Of a stretch of 50,124 nucleotides of DNA, positions 33,700 to 41,048 are shown piece by piece. Position 1 is the first letter of the stretch; each line of letters opens with the position of its first letter. The translations under genes and the position numbers were made by a program. This stretch comes from a virus, in the IMG/VR virus record IMGVR_UViG_3300032241_002034, positions 1 to 50,124 of that record; one strand, written 5' to 3'. Under the pieces are notes generated by a model, which worked only from the letters and a program-made list of their open reading frames with translations, searched no databases and was not told the DNA's origin.

Positions 33700-34113
33700 T
33701 TATATAAATTGTACTGTTATTTGATCCGATGTTCCCGAAACTGGTAATATATAGTTAACTGTAACTGATATAGAATTATGGTCTGTGTCTTGGTTTACTA
33801 TTACGTCTTGTATTTGTACTTGAGGAATAAACATGTTAGTAGCAGAAACTATAATATCTCGTATTGTAGATGAAGTTTCTTCTGTTATTCCTTCAAATAA
33901 AACTTTTTTTAAATCCATTCCAAACTCAGGGTTAAATACTCTTTCACCTGTATCTGTAAGTAACAGGTTAATTAGATTATATTTAGTTTGATCTTGAGTA
34001 CTAAAAGTATTATTAAATGGCCCAGAAGGACCATTAAAAGGAAGTTTTATCCCAATTGCAATATTTTTTTGCAAATCTAATGGGTTAACACGTATCGTTT
34101 GGGGTATCGCCAT
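33700..34113 (-). CDS. 25: Baseplate wedge subunit, T4 gp25-like
   Basis: A 137-residue protein of the gp25/lysozyme-like wedge family. YNLINLLLTDTGERVFNPEF (NPEFG) and DLKKVLFEGITEET are the family signature. It joins the sheath initiator region to the wedge core with gp6. The gene is directly upstream of gp6, separated by one base, the conserved order in contractile-tail systems. Confidence 0.92.
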   Translation of the reverse strand: MAIPQTIRVNPLDLQKNIAIGIKLPFNGPSGPFNNTFSTQDQTKYNLINLLLTDTGERVFNPEFGMDLKKVLFEGITEETSSTIRDIIVSATNMFIPQVQIQDVIVNQDTDHNSISVTVNYILPVSGTSDQITVQFI

Positions 34114-34114
34114 C

Positions 34115-34483
34115 TTATCCTAGATTTTTTAAACTAGCTTTCTCTTGAGGAGTCATGTTAGCAGCTGAATCAGCTATAAATGCTAAGAAAGGATTAACTT
34201 TCTCTCCAGTTTCTTCATCAACACCGTCGATAACTTGTAATTCATTAAGTTGTGAAGGTTGATTGTTAAAACCGAATTGAGCTCCCATTTTAGAAGCTAA
34301 TTGATTACGAACGTCACCAGATAATGGCACGCTGTTAGAAGTGAAGTTTATTGTTCTACTCTCAGTTAATTGAGCTTTTTTGTTATGTCTAACTAAAGCT
34401 TCCTCAATTAATTCAGGTAATTCTTCGTATATAGCCTCTGCTACCGCTTCTTTGATTAGTTTTTTGAATAATTTAATGTTCAT
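34115..34483 (-). CDS. Tagged helical protein in baseplate operon
   Basis: A 122-residue protein. Residues 1-12 (MNIKLFKKLIKE, I10-K11-E12) are the tag, followed by AVAEAIYEELPELIEEALVR, a long amphipathic helix. The rest has few clear features (FNNQPSQLNELQVIDGV; FLAFIADSAANMTPQEKASL). It is the only tagged gene inside the baseplate block. An AATATTTAT element lies four bases before its ATG, and it may head the gp25-gp6 transcript. Function unknown. Confidence 0.68.
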   Translation of the reverse strand: MNIKLFKKLIKEAVAEAIYEELPELIEEALVRHNKKAQLTESRTINFTSNSVPLSGDVRNQLASKMGAQFGFNNQPSQLNELQVIDGVDEETGEKVNPFLAFIADSAANMTPQEKASLKNLG

Positions 34484-34487
34484 GTAA

Positions 34488-34496
34488 ATAAATATT
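34488..34496 (-). promoter_or_regulatory. AATATTTAT element four bases before an ATG
   Basis: Coding-strand AATATTTAT ends exactly four bases before ATG 34483. Confidence 0.45.
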
Positions 34497-35716
34497 TAGC
34501 CTTGTAAATTTTGTTGATCTATTTGTAATTTTAATTGTTCTATTAAGTCGTTAGGATCCAATGTGTAAGAATAGTCACTACGTAAAGTAGGTACATTACT
34601 ACTATTATAAGCAATAGCATAATGTCTATAATTACCCGCTATGATATATTGTGTATTATTGTCTTGTTTTACGGCAAATGTAAATCCTTTATATGATCCA
34701 AACCCACTTCCGAAACTATTATTTAATAATGTATTTAAATCCGGGTTATTAGCCGCAGATGTATCTAATGTTCCATTAATAGTTAATAATTGTGATTTAT
34801 AATTTTCTAATATAGTAACAGCTCTGCTTAAACTAACTAATATAGCTGGTAAGAATGCACTTAAAGCCAATACTAATTTATTAGCTTTTTCTAATAATTG
34901 TAATAATCGTGATACAATTCCTGGAGGTGTAGGTACAGGTATTGCAGATAATATAGCCGATAATACAGATACTATAATACTGAATATAGAAATGTAAACT
35001 GATATTTGAGAGATTTGTTGTTGGAGGTTATTAATTTTAGCCTCATTGTTACTTATAACCTTTACAGCGTTGTCTCGAGTTACTTTAGCATTATTTAACT
35101 GTACAGTATCATTTGAAATATTAGCATTAGTAATAATAGTATTAGTATCATTAACTAATTTTTTAATAGTATCATTTTGAGCTATAACGTTAGCAATAGC
35201 GTTTGTTAAAGCTAAAGCTAAAATAGGAGCTAATGTTTTAGCAGCATTTTGAAGTACAGCTTGATTTTTAGCTTTTTGAGCAGCTGATTTTTGAGCTTGA
35301 GTTTGTGATTTAGAAATTGATCTATTATTCTTACGTTTAGTAAGAGCATCCTTTTGTTTTTTAAATGGATCTTTAAGATAATTATCTATATCGCTTTGAT
35401 TCTTAGCTTTAGCAGTGTTATTATTACTTATAGCTTTTTGATAATTACTATCTAAAGTAGCTTTATCATTAGCATAAGTAGGGCTATTAGGATCTAAAAC
35501 ATTTACAGCGCTATTATATTTAGCGGTTATTTGTTGCCCTTGTAAAATTAAATCAGTTTTTTGTTGTTCTAATTTAATTAAAGGATTAGTTAAAGCATAA
35601 GTTAAAGCCGCAGCAGCACCCGCTTTTACAACTTGGTCTCCAAACGTTGTAGGAGATGTTTTGCTTAAGGTACTTAAAGTACTAGGGGATACTAAGGTAG
35701 ATACGTCTTGAGCCAT
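34496..35716 (-). CDS. Helical baseplate/hub-region protein
   Basis: A 406-residue Ala/Asn-rich helical protein. Residues about 30-200 are coiled-coil-like and lysine-rich (KKQKDALTKRKNNRSISKSQ). Two hydrophobic stretches follow (about 238-262, VYISIFSIIVSVLSAILSAI; about 283-300, VLALSAFLPAILVSL). The C-terminus (GFTFAVKQDNNTQYIIAGNY) is beta-rich. It overlaps the spike gene by one base. Hydrophobic helices near the spike suggest a hub, tape-measure-like or membrane-penetrating role. This is inference; no family recognised. Confidence 0.6.
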   Translation of the reverse strand: MAQDVSTLVSPSTLSTLSKTSPTTFGDQVVKAGAAAALTYALTNPLIKLEQQKTDLILQGQQITAKYNSAVNVLDPNSPTYANDKATLDSNYQKAISNNNTAKAKNQSDIDNYLKDPFKKQKDALTKRKNNRSISKSQTQAQKSAAQKAKNQAVLQNAAKTLAPILALALTNAIANVIAQNDTIKKLVNDTNTIITNANISNDTVQLNNAKVTRDNAVKVISNNEAKINNLQQQISQISVYISIFSIIVSVLSAILSAIPVPTPPGIVSRLLQLLEKANKLVLALSAFLPAILVSLSRAVTILENYKSQLLTINGTLDTSAANNPDLNTLLNNSFGSGFGSYKGFTFAVKQDNNTQYIIAGNYRHYAIAYNSSNVPTLRSDYSYTLDPNDLIEQLKLQIDQQNLQG

Positions 35717-36888
35717 TATACTGTAAAGGTTTGAGTTGATTGAATATTATCTAAATCACCTAATAAATTTTGTATATCATTAAATAACTGAGTTCCAGCA
35801 TCATTAATGGCAGGTATTGGAGATCCTTCTGAAGTTGCAGTAGCCATTGATAGATAATACGCTACATTTTGTAAAGCTGTACATAAGTCTAATATTAAGT
35901 CGTGTGTTTTACCACCTAATAATACAGGTTCTGTAGGTAAAGTACCATCTACATTGGTTCCTAGATTAATTCTAGGTGAATTTATATGAGTGTATCCATT
36001 AGCGTTTAAATTGATTGTATTATTAGTGTTTATTTCAACGTTAGTTGTAGCAAAAATCATTACTTCATCCTTTTTAGAATTTAAAGTAATTCTATCTGCA
36101 TTTAAAATAACTTGAGATGAATTATATTGGTTAGCTAATAATGGTTTTGTTATTGGGTTTAAGCTATCATTTCTATTTGGTTGTAAAGGAATTAATTGAC
36201 TTGTAGTTAAATAAACAGATGCTTGTTCCTTATTTATTTCTTCAATGTTAGGAGCTAAAGAACTAGAGTCTGTAGTTACATAGCCGTTAGCTAATATAGT
36301 AATTGGATCTCCATCGTTACCAATACTACTCCATTCATTTAAATTAGAATAAGCAGCAACCGTACTTCCAAATCTAATTCCGTTTCCTTTTCTACCTTGG
36401 TAAATTCTATCTCCTTCAAACGCTAATAAATTTCTTATATCAGCATTTTCAGAAAATGTTTTTCCTAAATTTCCTGTTCCAGGAGCATTTTGTTGATTAT
36501 TATTCCAAAGATTAATAACTCCTAAATAATATTTTTGAGCAGCCGTACTATTTACATCTTGAGAAATAGGATTCGGACCATCTACTAGTAAAATTAATTC
36601 ACCTACTAAGGGATAATGTTGATTATCAGCAAAAAACGGTTTAGCAACTTTACATTTAGTTAAATCAGTTACAGACACATTTTTACCAGAACCATATTCT
36701 AAATAAAATACAGTTCCAATTCCATTAAATCCACCATTAGCTTCAAATAAATCTTTAGTTGGAGTATTTTCAGTAGTAATAACACCAAATACCTTACCTA
36801 CGTTAGTAGAAGAAGGAGCAACGGGGCTATTCATTCTAGAACTAGCTAAAGCAAATCCACCTAAATTTTCTTTTATTTTAAAGCTCAT
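35716..36888 (-). CDS. Baseplate central spike protein (gp5/VgrG-like)
   Basis: A 390-residue protein. The N-terminal half looks like an OB-fold (VGKVFGVITTENTPTKDLFE; YPLVGELILLVDGPNP), then FEGDRIYQGRKGNGIRFGST and WSSIGNDGDPITIL. Residues about 265-320 (VILNADRITLNSKKDEVMIF, then NVEINTNNTINLNANGYTHI) are short strands typical of the triple-stranded beta-helix needle. The C-terminal helices may trimerise. There is no lysozyme domain, unlike T4 gp5. It would pierce the outer membrane. Confidence 0.75.
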   Translation of the reverse strand: MSFKIKENLGGFALASSRMNSPVAPSSTNVGKVFGVITTENTPTKDLFEANGGFNGIGTVFYLEYGSGKNVSVTDLTKCKVAKPFFADNQHYPLVGELILLVDGPNPISQDVNSTAAQKYYLGVINLWNNNQQNAPGTGNLGKTFSENADIRNLLAFEGDRIYQGRKGNGIRFGSTVAAYSNLNEWSSIGNDGDPITILANGYVTTDSSSLAPNIEEINKEQASVYLTTSQLIPLQPNRNDSLNPITKPLLANQYNSSQVILNADRITLNSKKDEVMIFATTNVEINTNNTINLNANGYTHINSPRINLGTNVDGTLPTEPVLLGGKTHDLILDLCTALQNVAYYLSMATATSEGSPIPAINDAGTQLFNDIQNLLGDLDNIQSTQTFTV

Positions 36889-37274
36889 TTATTATCTAGT
36901 TGAGGTACGATTGGTGATGTTTCAAGTAATTTATTACTTTCTTTTTGTATTTCTTTTTGTTCTGCTATTAATGCGTTAATTTCATCCATATCTATAAATC
37001 CAATATCATCTGTAGCTGTACTAACTGCCGCACGTTGCGCTATGCCTGCTATTTTAATTAACTGATCATTATTTTTTACATTAACATCAATTAAATCCTT
37101 AACAGTAGGCATTAAATTTATGGCGTAAGCTGCACTTTGAGTAGCCATAGGTTTAATAATATCAATAAATTCATTGATTTGTTTATCGGTATCCTTATTA
37201 TTTTTATGGATTTGTTTAAACAAGTCCGATAAAGACGTATTTCCAAATATTTTTACGTCATCAAAATTAGCCAT
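36885..37274 (-). CDS. Small helical structural protein next to the spike
   Basis: A 129-residue helical protein starting MANFDDVKIFGNTSLSDLFK. It contains QINEFIDIIKPMATQSAAYA and a C-terminal helix EINALIAEQKEIQKESNKLL. Its stop overlaps the spike start by four bases, so translation is coupled. Proteins of this kind (MA-x-F-x-DVKIF opening) accompany spike genes in related phages. Perhaps a baseplate assembly factor. Confidence 0.65.
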   Translation of the reverse strand: MANFDDVKIFGNTSLSDLFKQIHKNNKDTDKQINEFIDIIKPMATQSAAYAINLMPTVKDLIDVNVKNNDQLIKIAGIAQRAAVSTATDDIGFIDMDEINALIAEQKEIQKESNKLLETSPIVPQLDNK

Positions 37275-37289
37275 AGATTATGTTTATCA

Positions 37290-37298
37290 ATAAATATA
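37290..37298 (-). promoter_or_regulatory. TATATTTAT late-type element
   Basis: Coding-strand TATATTTAT ends 15 bases before ATG 37274, between the sigma gene and the spike block. Confidence 0.45.
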
Positions 37299-37303
37299 TG
37301 TAG

Positions 37304-38086
37304 TTAAATTTTTATATAGCCGTGCTGATAGTATTCATTATACAACCTACTTCGCACGATATCTAACTTTTTAGTAACTTTAGTAATCTGAGGTGTAGAT
37401 GTGTCTGTTATCTCACGGATATAAATGTATAATGCTTTCTTATTAAATATTTCTAGCGTCTCACGCTTACGGAATAATTCAATAATAGCATCTGCTGTAC
37501 GAGCATCTGTAGTTTTAGGGAATAAAGTATATAAATGTTTATCTACATACCTAACATACTGATCTATAAATGTATTTGGATTGGCTTCCTCTTCAGCTGC
37601 ACGGATAGTATCATAAAGAATAACTTTATCTTCATCTATATCTTCAACGTCAGCATGTTCTTGAAGTTTCTTATAATTGTTATTATTGTAAACGATTAAG
37701 TAACGTTTAGCAATAGTACCAAAATAGGAGAATGCCTTACCTTTATCTTGTTTATACTTGTGAAGCTTCTCAAGCAAAAAAGTTACTACCTCGTGTTTCA
37801 GTTCCTCAATGGTATCTGAATCCGTGTAGTAAAATTTAAAGGTATGGATTATATTTTCTGCTAACTTATAAAAAGCATATTCAATACGCTCTCTATAGAT
37901 AGCATTTCTAAATGTTTGATCTTCAGAAGCCAAATATTCAATAATGGCGTTCTCAGTATCTTCAGTAAAATAGATACGTGGCTCTTTAGGCTTACGGCGA
38001 CGGGGTTGACCGCGTTTGTTTAAAGCCGGCGATTTTAGCTCATTATCTAAAAAAAAGTCTAAATCATCCTCATAGTAAGTTGACAT
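37304..38086 (-). CDS. 55: Late-transcription sigma factor, T4 gp55-like
   Basis: A 260-residue sigma-70-type factor. IIHTFKFYYTDSDTIEELKH and KGKAFSYFGTIAKRYLIVYN correspond to sigma region 2, which binds core RNA polymerase and the -10 type element. The C-terminal part (RLYNEYYQHGYIKI) is short, and no region 4 is visible, as in gp55. It would redirect the host polymerase to late promoters, probably the (A/T)ATATTTAT elements of the structural genes here. The first 35 residues are basic (KRGQPRRRKPKEPR). It is placed directly before the baseplate genes. Confidence 0.8.
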   Translation of the reverse strand: MSTYYEDDLDFFLDNELKSPALNKRGQPRRRKPKEPRIYFTEDTENAIIEYLASEDQTFRNAIYRERIEYAFYKLAENIIHTFKFYYTDSDTIEELKHEVVTFLLEKLHKYKQDKGKAFSYFGTIAKRYLIVYNNNNYKKLQEHADVEDIDEDKVILYDTIRAAEEEANPNTFIDQYVRYVDKHLYTLFPKTTDARTADAIIELFRKRETLEIFNKKALYIYIREITDTSTPQITKVTKKLDIVRSRLYNEYYQHGYIKI

Positions 38087-38137
38087 AAGTATTTGATGTT
38101 TTACTACAATATAATAACAGGAAATAACGTAGCCAAA

Positions 38138-38416
38138 CTACTTTCTCCTATTACTGAATTGATTTAAAACATCTTGTATTTCCTTTAAACTTCTAAAGAA
38201 AGTACCTACTTCATCATCCGCTTCAAAAGCACCCCTATTATCTAAATCTCTAATAGTAGAGTCAGAATTAGCAATAATAATACTAATCGCGTCAATATAT
38301 TGTTGTTGTTCAATAAGGGCTTTTTCTAATTTAGAATTTTTACTAATAAGTAAATACCCCAATACTATAACTAGTTCAATAATATGAACTAAAACTACCC
38401 AAAACGCTATTATCAT
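38138..38416 (-). CDS. Membrane-anchored coiled-coil protein
   Basis: A 92-residue protein. Residues about 2-24 form a membrane helix (IIAFWVVLVHIIELVIVLGY), followed by a charged helical region (KLEKALIEQQQYIDAISIII) and an acidic tail with EADDEVGTFFRSLKEIQDVL. Two bases separate it from 38419-38631. The topology fits an inner-membrane phage protein. The role is unknown. Confidence 0.65.
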   Translation of the reverse strand: MIIAFWVVLVHIIELVIVLGYLLISKNSKLEKALIEQQQYIDAISIIIANSDSTIRDLDNRGAFEADDEVGTFFRSLKEIQDVLNQFSNRRK

Positions 38417-38418
38417 AA

Positions 38419-38631
38419 TTATCTATTTTGACCAGCATTAGCAAATTGTTGAGCAAAATCATCCGGCTCAACAGAAATCATGCTACGTACACTTTCAATT
38501 GATTCTTTTAACTGTTCAAGGGAAGCAAGAATATCATCTTGTCTCATTCCTCTATTTACTTGTAATTGTACACGACTAACTACTGTTTCTACAGTTGTCA
38601 ATTTATCCAATACGTTGTTTTTATATCTCAT
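38419..38631 (-). CDS. Small helical protein
   Basis: A 70-residue helical protein: LTTVETVVSRVQLQVNRGMR, then ILASLEQLKESIESVRSMIS. Heptad-like leucines and valines suggest a coiled coil, possibly a partner of the adjacent membrane protein (spacing two bases). A TATATTTAT element lies 17 bases upstream. Function unknown. Confidence 0.65.
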   Translation of the reverse strand: MRYKNNVLDKLTTVETVVSRVQLQVNRGMRQDDILASLEQLKESIESVRSMISVEPDDFAQQFANAGQNR

Positions 38632-38640
38632 AATTGTTGT

Positions 38641-38772
38641 TTATATATATAAATATACGATCCTCCGTGTCCCCAACCTCATTTCCCTTCCCTTTCCCCC
38701 TATCAACCATTTTTCAAAACCCTCGTAGGTTGAAGTTACAACATTCACTTTGCACTTCCAAATCTTTCTCAT
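38641..38772 (-). CDS. Doubtful 43-residue basic peptide
   Basis: Reading frame MRKIWKCKVNVVTSTYEGFE followed by 23 residues, rich in Lys, Arg and Gly. It begins at the end of a terminator U-tract. Codons such as GGG, AGG and CGG are unlike the rest of the window. It fills most of the otherwise empty gap between 38631 and 38835. It may be a host-derived insert or not coding at all. Confidence 0.25.
   Translation of the reverse strand: MRKIWKCKVNVVTSTYEGFEKWLIGGKGREMRLGTRRIVYLYI
38649..38657 (-). promoter_or_regulatory. TATATTTAT late-type element
   Basis: Coding-strand TATATTTAT ends 17 bases before ATG 38631. Confidence 0.4.
38671..38700 (-). other. G-rich tract, possible G-quadruplex
   Basis: On the minus strand four G-runs (5, 3, 3 and 4 G) are spaced by 3, 2 and 10 bases. 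Such a run is rare in this AT-rich sequence and lies 14 bases upstream of a late-type element. Confidence 0.4.
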
Positions 38773-38800
38773 AAAAAAAGCCGCTTGACGAGAGCGGCTT
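38773..38800 (-). terminator. Rho-independent terminator after 38835-39077
   Basis: Perfect 8-bp stem AAGCCGCT/AGCGGCTT with a 7-base loop, followed on the minus strand by seven U. It lies 35 bases past the stop. Confidence 0.85.
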
Positions 38801-38834
38801 ATCTAATATATGTACCAGTTTTTGCAAAAAGTAA

Positions 38835-39077
38835 TTATTTACGTTTTAATTCTTCACGAACTATCTGTCTAATAGTTTCTTTAATAGTTTTTATTTTAGG
38901 AGTTGTCTTTAAAATATCTCTAATTAAATTATTAACTTCGGGATTATCCACATCAAACTCAAAATATCCTTTTAGCTTATTTGTTTTAATTTCAAAGCTA
39001 TCAATTTCAACATTTTGCTTTTCCAAAGCATTCAAAAATGCTGCCTTATCTTCTAATTTTATTTTGTAGTGACTCAT
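38835..39077 (-). CDS. Small hypothetical protein
   Basis: An 80-residue protein from ATG 39077; a start 12 codons upstream would run through the TATATTTAT element. It begins MSHYKIKLEDKAAFLNALEK, has a small alpha/beta domain (IDSFEIKTNKLKGYFEFDVD; EVNNLIRDILKTTPKIKTI) and ends with a basic helix KETIRQIVREELKRK. That last segment resembles the tag helices but is at the C-terminus. A strong terminator follows, so it is a single-gene unit. Confidence 0.65.
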   Translation of the reverse strand: MSHYKIKLEDKAAFLNALEKQNVEIDSFEIKTNKLKGYFEFDVDNPEVNNLIRDILKTTPKIKTIKETIRQIVREELKRK

Positions 39078-39081
39078 ATCA

Positions 39082-39090
39082 ATAAATATA
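39082..39090 (-). promoter_or_regulatory. TATATTTAT element four bases before an ATG
   Basis: Coding-strand TATATTTAT ends exactly four bases before ATG 39077. Confidence 0.45.
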
Positions 39091-39165
39091 ATGAGGGAAC
39101 ATTTAACAGCCAATTGCTACTCACCTACATATAAATCTACGTATATACTCATATACTAAACGACT

Positions 39166-39225
39166 TTATATGTTCTTAAATATAAGATCAACCAAAAGCG
39201 CAACCTTATATGTACTTAAATATAA
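39166..39225. repeat. Two 20-bp direct repeats, 40-bp period
   Basis: TTATATGTTCTTAAATATAA (39166-39185) and TTATATGTACTTAAATATAA (39206-39225) differ by one base. On the minus strand each contains TATATTTAAG, so they may be tandem promoters or operator sites upstream of the 38835-39077 gene. No coding frame fills 39078-39242. Confidence 0.5.
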
Positions 39226-39242
39226 ACGCGTTTAAATCGCAT

Positions 39243-39476
39243 TTAAAACATCTGTTTGCGTGGGTTTTTATAATCCACACGCACACGAGAAGTGTGATCA
39301 GACTTAGATAAGTAAGAAAAAGGATTAACAACAGGACCATAATACGTAACTACACTCCAGCGAATATCAGATGGATCTGGTACGCACGTATAAGCAGTAG
39401 CTTTCTGGCATATAAAATGATCATTAATATCTAACTCAACATAATTCTTAGTTTCGTCCTGGGTAATGCGTATCAT
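39243..39476 (-). CDS. Small hypothetical protein
   Basis: A 77-residue protein beginning MIRITQDETKNYVELDINDH. It is beta-rich with several aromatic residues (RWSVVTYYGPVVNPFSYLSK) and a basic end (DYKNPRKQMF). Two cysteines (C23, C31) may be chance. Two bases separate it from 39479-39682, so it is at the end of a small operon. No family recognised. Confidence 0.6.
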   Translation of the reverse strand: MIRITQDETKNYVELDINDHFICQKATAYTCVPDPSDIRWSVVTYYGPVVNPFSYLSKSDHTSRVRVDYKNPRKQMF

Positions 39477-39478
39477 AA

Positions 39479-39682
39479 TTAACGATTTGATTTAAAATCA
39501 TCATCATAAGCACTAGCATACTTAACATAATCATAGTATATAATAATGGCAAAAGCCACCATTAACCCCCCTATTATACACAACGTAGTGATAGGAAATA
39601 AAATAAGCAGCGTAGTAAAGATAATGGCTACTAACCAAATTATTGTCCACGCAATGGCTCTAGCTCTAGTGTGTTTTTTCAT
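39479..39682 (-). CDS. Small membrane protein, two helices
   Basis: A 67-residue protein with two adjoining membrane helices (AWTIIWLVAIIFTTLLILF; TTLCIIGGLMVAFAIIIYY) after a basic N-terminus (MKKHTRARA). The tail is acidic. Basic residues before the first helix suggest both ends are cytoplasmic. It overlaps the next membrane gene by 17 bases. Possibly a host-membrane effector or a holin; with no lysis gene nearby this is open. Confidence 0.65.
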   Translation of the reverse strand: MKKHTRARAIAWTIIWLVAIIFTTLLILFPITTLCIIGGLMVAFAIIIYYDYVKYASAYDDDFKSNR

Positions 39683-39875
39683 TTTGTTTACGCTTAATTT
39701 TAAAATCTGATAATACTCGTAGTGGTAAAAATAACCAACTAACGATACATGCTAATAAAAAAGTTATTAGTATTTCACTATATGAAATTTCATTGTACTT
39801 ATCTAATTCGGTATTTACAACCATTGCTGTAGTGATAGCGCCTGCTAAAAAGCACCATGCTAAAAATAATGTCAT
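39666..39875 (-). CDS. Small membrane protein, two helices
   Basis: A 69-residue protein. Helix 1 (FLAWCFLAGAITTAMVV) and helix 2 (ILITFLLACIVSWLFLPL) are joined by a charged loop NTELDKYNEISYSE. The C-terminus is basic (KIKRKQNEKTH). It overlaps the downstream membrane gene and probably acts with it. Function unknown. Confidence 0.65.
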   Translation of the reverse strand: MTLFLAWCFLAGAITTAMVVNTELDKYNEISYSEILITFLLACIVSWLFLPLRVLSDFKIKRKQNEKTH

Positions 39876-39881
39876 AACTTA

Positions 39882-40463
39882 TTATTTTAAATATTTTGGT
39901 TTAAGTATTCGTTCATAGTAATCTACGACCTCTTCTTTGCCATCTCTACTAATTCTTGTCCATGTTGCCGGAGCTTCTTTTCTACATTGCTCTATCCTTT
40001 CACGTTTGGATTTAGTTTTATCTGTATTATACTCATAATATAACCATGCTTCCCAATAATGATCAACTGCATCCCTATCTTTAAACCCTACCATAAGAGC
40101 AATTTGGTAACCAAAAAATACAAATGATAATATAGGACCCCATTCATATCTAAAACTATCATATTTTGTTTTCCATCCTAAACTACAATAACTAAATCCT
40201 ACTTTAAGTGGTACTGCTTTTTTATAGTTGTAGTACATGTCATATAATTGAGCATCAGATACTAATACTTTATTCTTATTAGCCTTATGTTCCTCTATTG
40301 CCTTTTGTATATCTTGGTTATTATATTTAACCCACTTTCTAGGATAGAAATATGGTATACCTATCTGTATTTTACCAATGTAAAAACTTACTTTGAATGG
40401 TTTGAATGGACTATTCAATATTTTTAGCCATCTAAGACTGCTGAGGATATATTTTAAATTCAT
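39882..40463 (-). CDS. Hypothetical protein with hydrophobic segment
   Basis: A 193-residue protein starting MNLKYILSSLRWLKILNSPF. It is rich in Tyr, Trp and Lys and has one hydrophobic stretch (about 107-128: WGPILSFVFFGYQIALMVGF). After it comes AVDHYWEAWLYYEYNTDKTK and a basic region SKRERIEQCRKEAPATW. The intact, well-defined aromatic motifs suggest a conserved phage protein, but I cannot name it. Upstream of the small membrane genes. Confidence 0.62.
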   Translation of the reverse strand: MNLKYILSSLRWLKILNSPFKPFKVSFYIGKIQIGIPYFYPRKWVKYNNQDIQKAIEEHKANKNKVLVSDAQLYDMYYNYKKAVPLKVGFSYCSLGWKTKYDSFRYEWGPILSFVFFGYQIALMVGFKDRDAVDHYWEAWLYYEYNTDKTKSKRERIEQCRKEAPATWTRISRDGKEEVVDYYERILKPKYLK

Positions 40464-40466
40464 AGG

Positions 40467-40724
40467 TTATTTGTTTGATTCTTCCAAACATCGTGGGCAT
40501 TCTTCTTTATATGCTTTATCGTGTTTAGAACAAAATTTTTCTTCCGTAACGATAGAACTAGGATTTTGCCTAATCAACGTCTTTCCGTTCATTATAGAAT
40601 CCATGTATTCTTCATATGTTACGCCGCATTCTCTTGCTTGCTGTATTCTAACATCTTTAATGTGTTCGACCATTGCCTCTTTTGTTAGCAACACATTTCC
40701 GGTAAATTTTTTTAAAGGTATCAT
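40467..40724 (-). CDS. Small protein with CxxH/CxxC zinc site
   Basis: An 85-residue protein. The N-terminal two thirds are helical (KEAMVEHIKDVRIQQARECG; TYEEYMDSIMNGKTLI). The C-terminus has C65-x2-H68 and C76-x2-C79 (FCSKHDKAYKEECPRCLEES), a likely zinc-binding knuckle. It heads the operon that runs to 39243. An AATATTTAT element lies four bases before its ATG. Confidence 0.65.
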   Translation of the reverse strand: MIPLKKFTGNVLLTKEAMVEHIKDVRIQQARECGVTYEEYMDSIMNGKTLIRQNPSSIVTEEKFCSKHDKAYKEECPRCLEESNK

Positions 40725-40728
40725 GATA

Positions 40729-40737
40729 ATAAATATT
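40729..40737 (-). promoter_or_regulatory. AATATTTAT element four bases before an ATG
   Basis: Coding-strand AATATTTAT ends exactly four bases before ATG 40724. Confidence 0.45.
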
Positions 40738-41005
40738 GTATTTAAGTATATACTTTTGTCGATGCAAAAAAGTTGTTAAAAGGTGATCTTTGGGTTTTAC
40801 AATTGTGATGCAAAAGGGGCTAAATGGAACTTGCGGATATAGGTATATACTATCGATGGTGAAAGATCGTGCGTCTGTTGAACGTTACACCCATTTTTGC
40901 GGCACCGCGGCGCCCCGTCGATGTACCGCAATTAGCGTGGGAGCGACTCGCTATAGTCCCGCCATCGGTCCGATATCAATCGCTATCGTCTCAAAAAGAC
41001 AAAAA

Positions 41006-41027
41006 GACCGAGACTTTCGTCCCGGTC
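41006..41027 (-). terminator. Terminator after 41049-41297
   Basis: Stem GACCG-GAC/GTC-CGGTC with one mismatch and a 4-base loop. U-rich tracts follow on both strands (minus: TTTTTGTCTTTTTG; plus: ATTTTTT), so it may act in both directions. Confidence 0.7.
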
Positions 41028-41048
41028 ATTTTTTATTTACTATTCTGT

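Larger units (their letters stand above)
40725..41048. other. Non-coding stretch with GC-rich island
   Basis: A 324-bp interval without an acceptable gene. Bases 40861-40980 are 57 percent G+C by hand count (68 of 120), against roughly one third around it. They hold short stems such as GCG-ACT-CGC and the palindromes CCGCGG and GGCGCC. There is also a repeated GATGCAAAA (about 40760 and 40808). A hairpin terminator closes the right end. It could be a structured RNA, a replication origin or an import. The only long frame (plus strand, 88 codons) runs through the terminator and looks spurious. Confidence 0.5.

Noticed and set aside
38138-38416. Membrane coiled-coil protein considered as i-spanin or holin
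   Set aside because: No endolysin or o-spanin lipoprotein adjoins it; topology alone is not enough. The same holds for 11303-11593, 1338-2012 and 39479-39875.
39166-39225. Direct repeats considered as CRISPR or attachment site
   Set aside because: Only two copies, AT-rich, no integrase or cas genes in the window.
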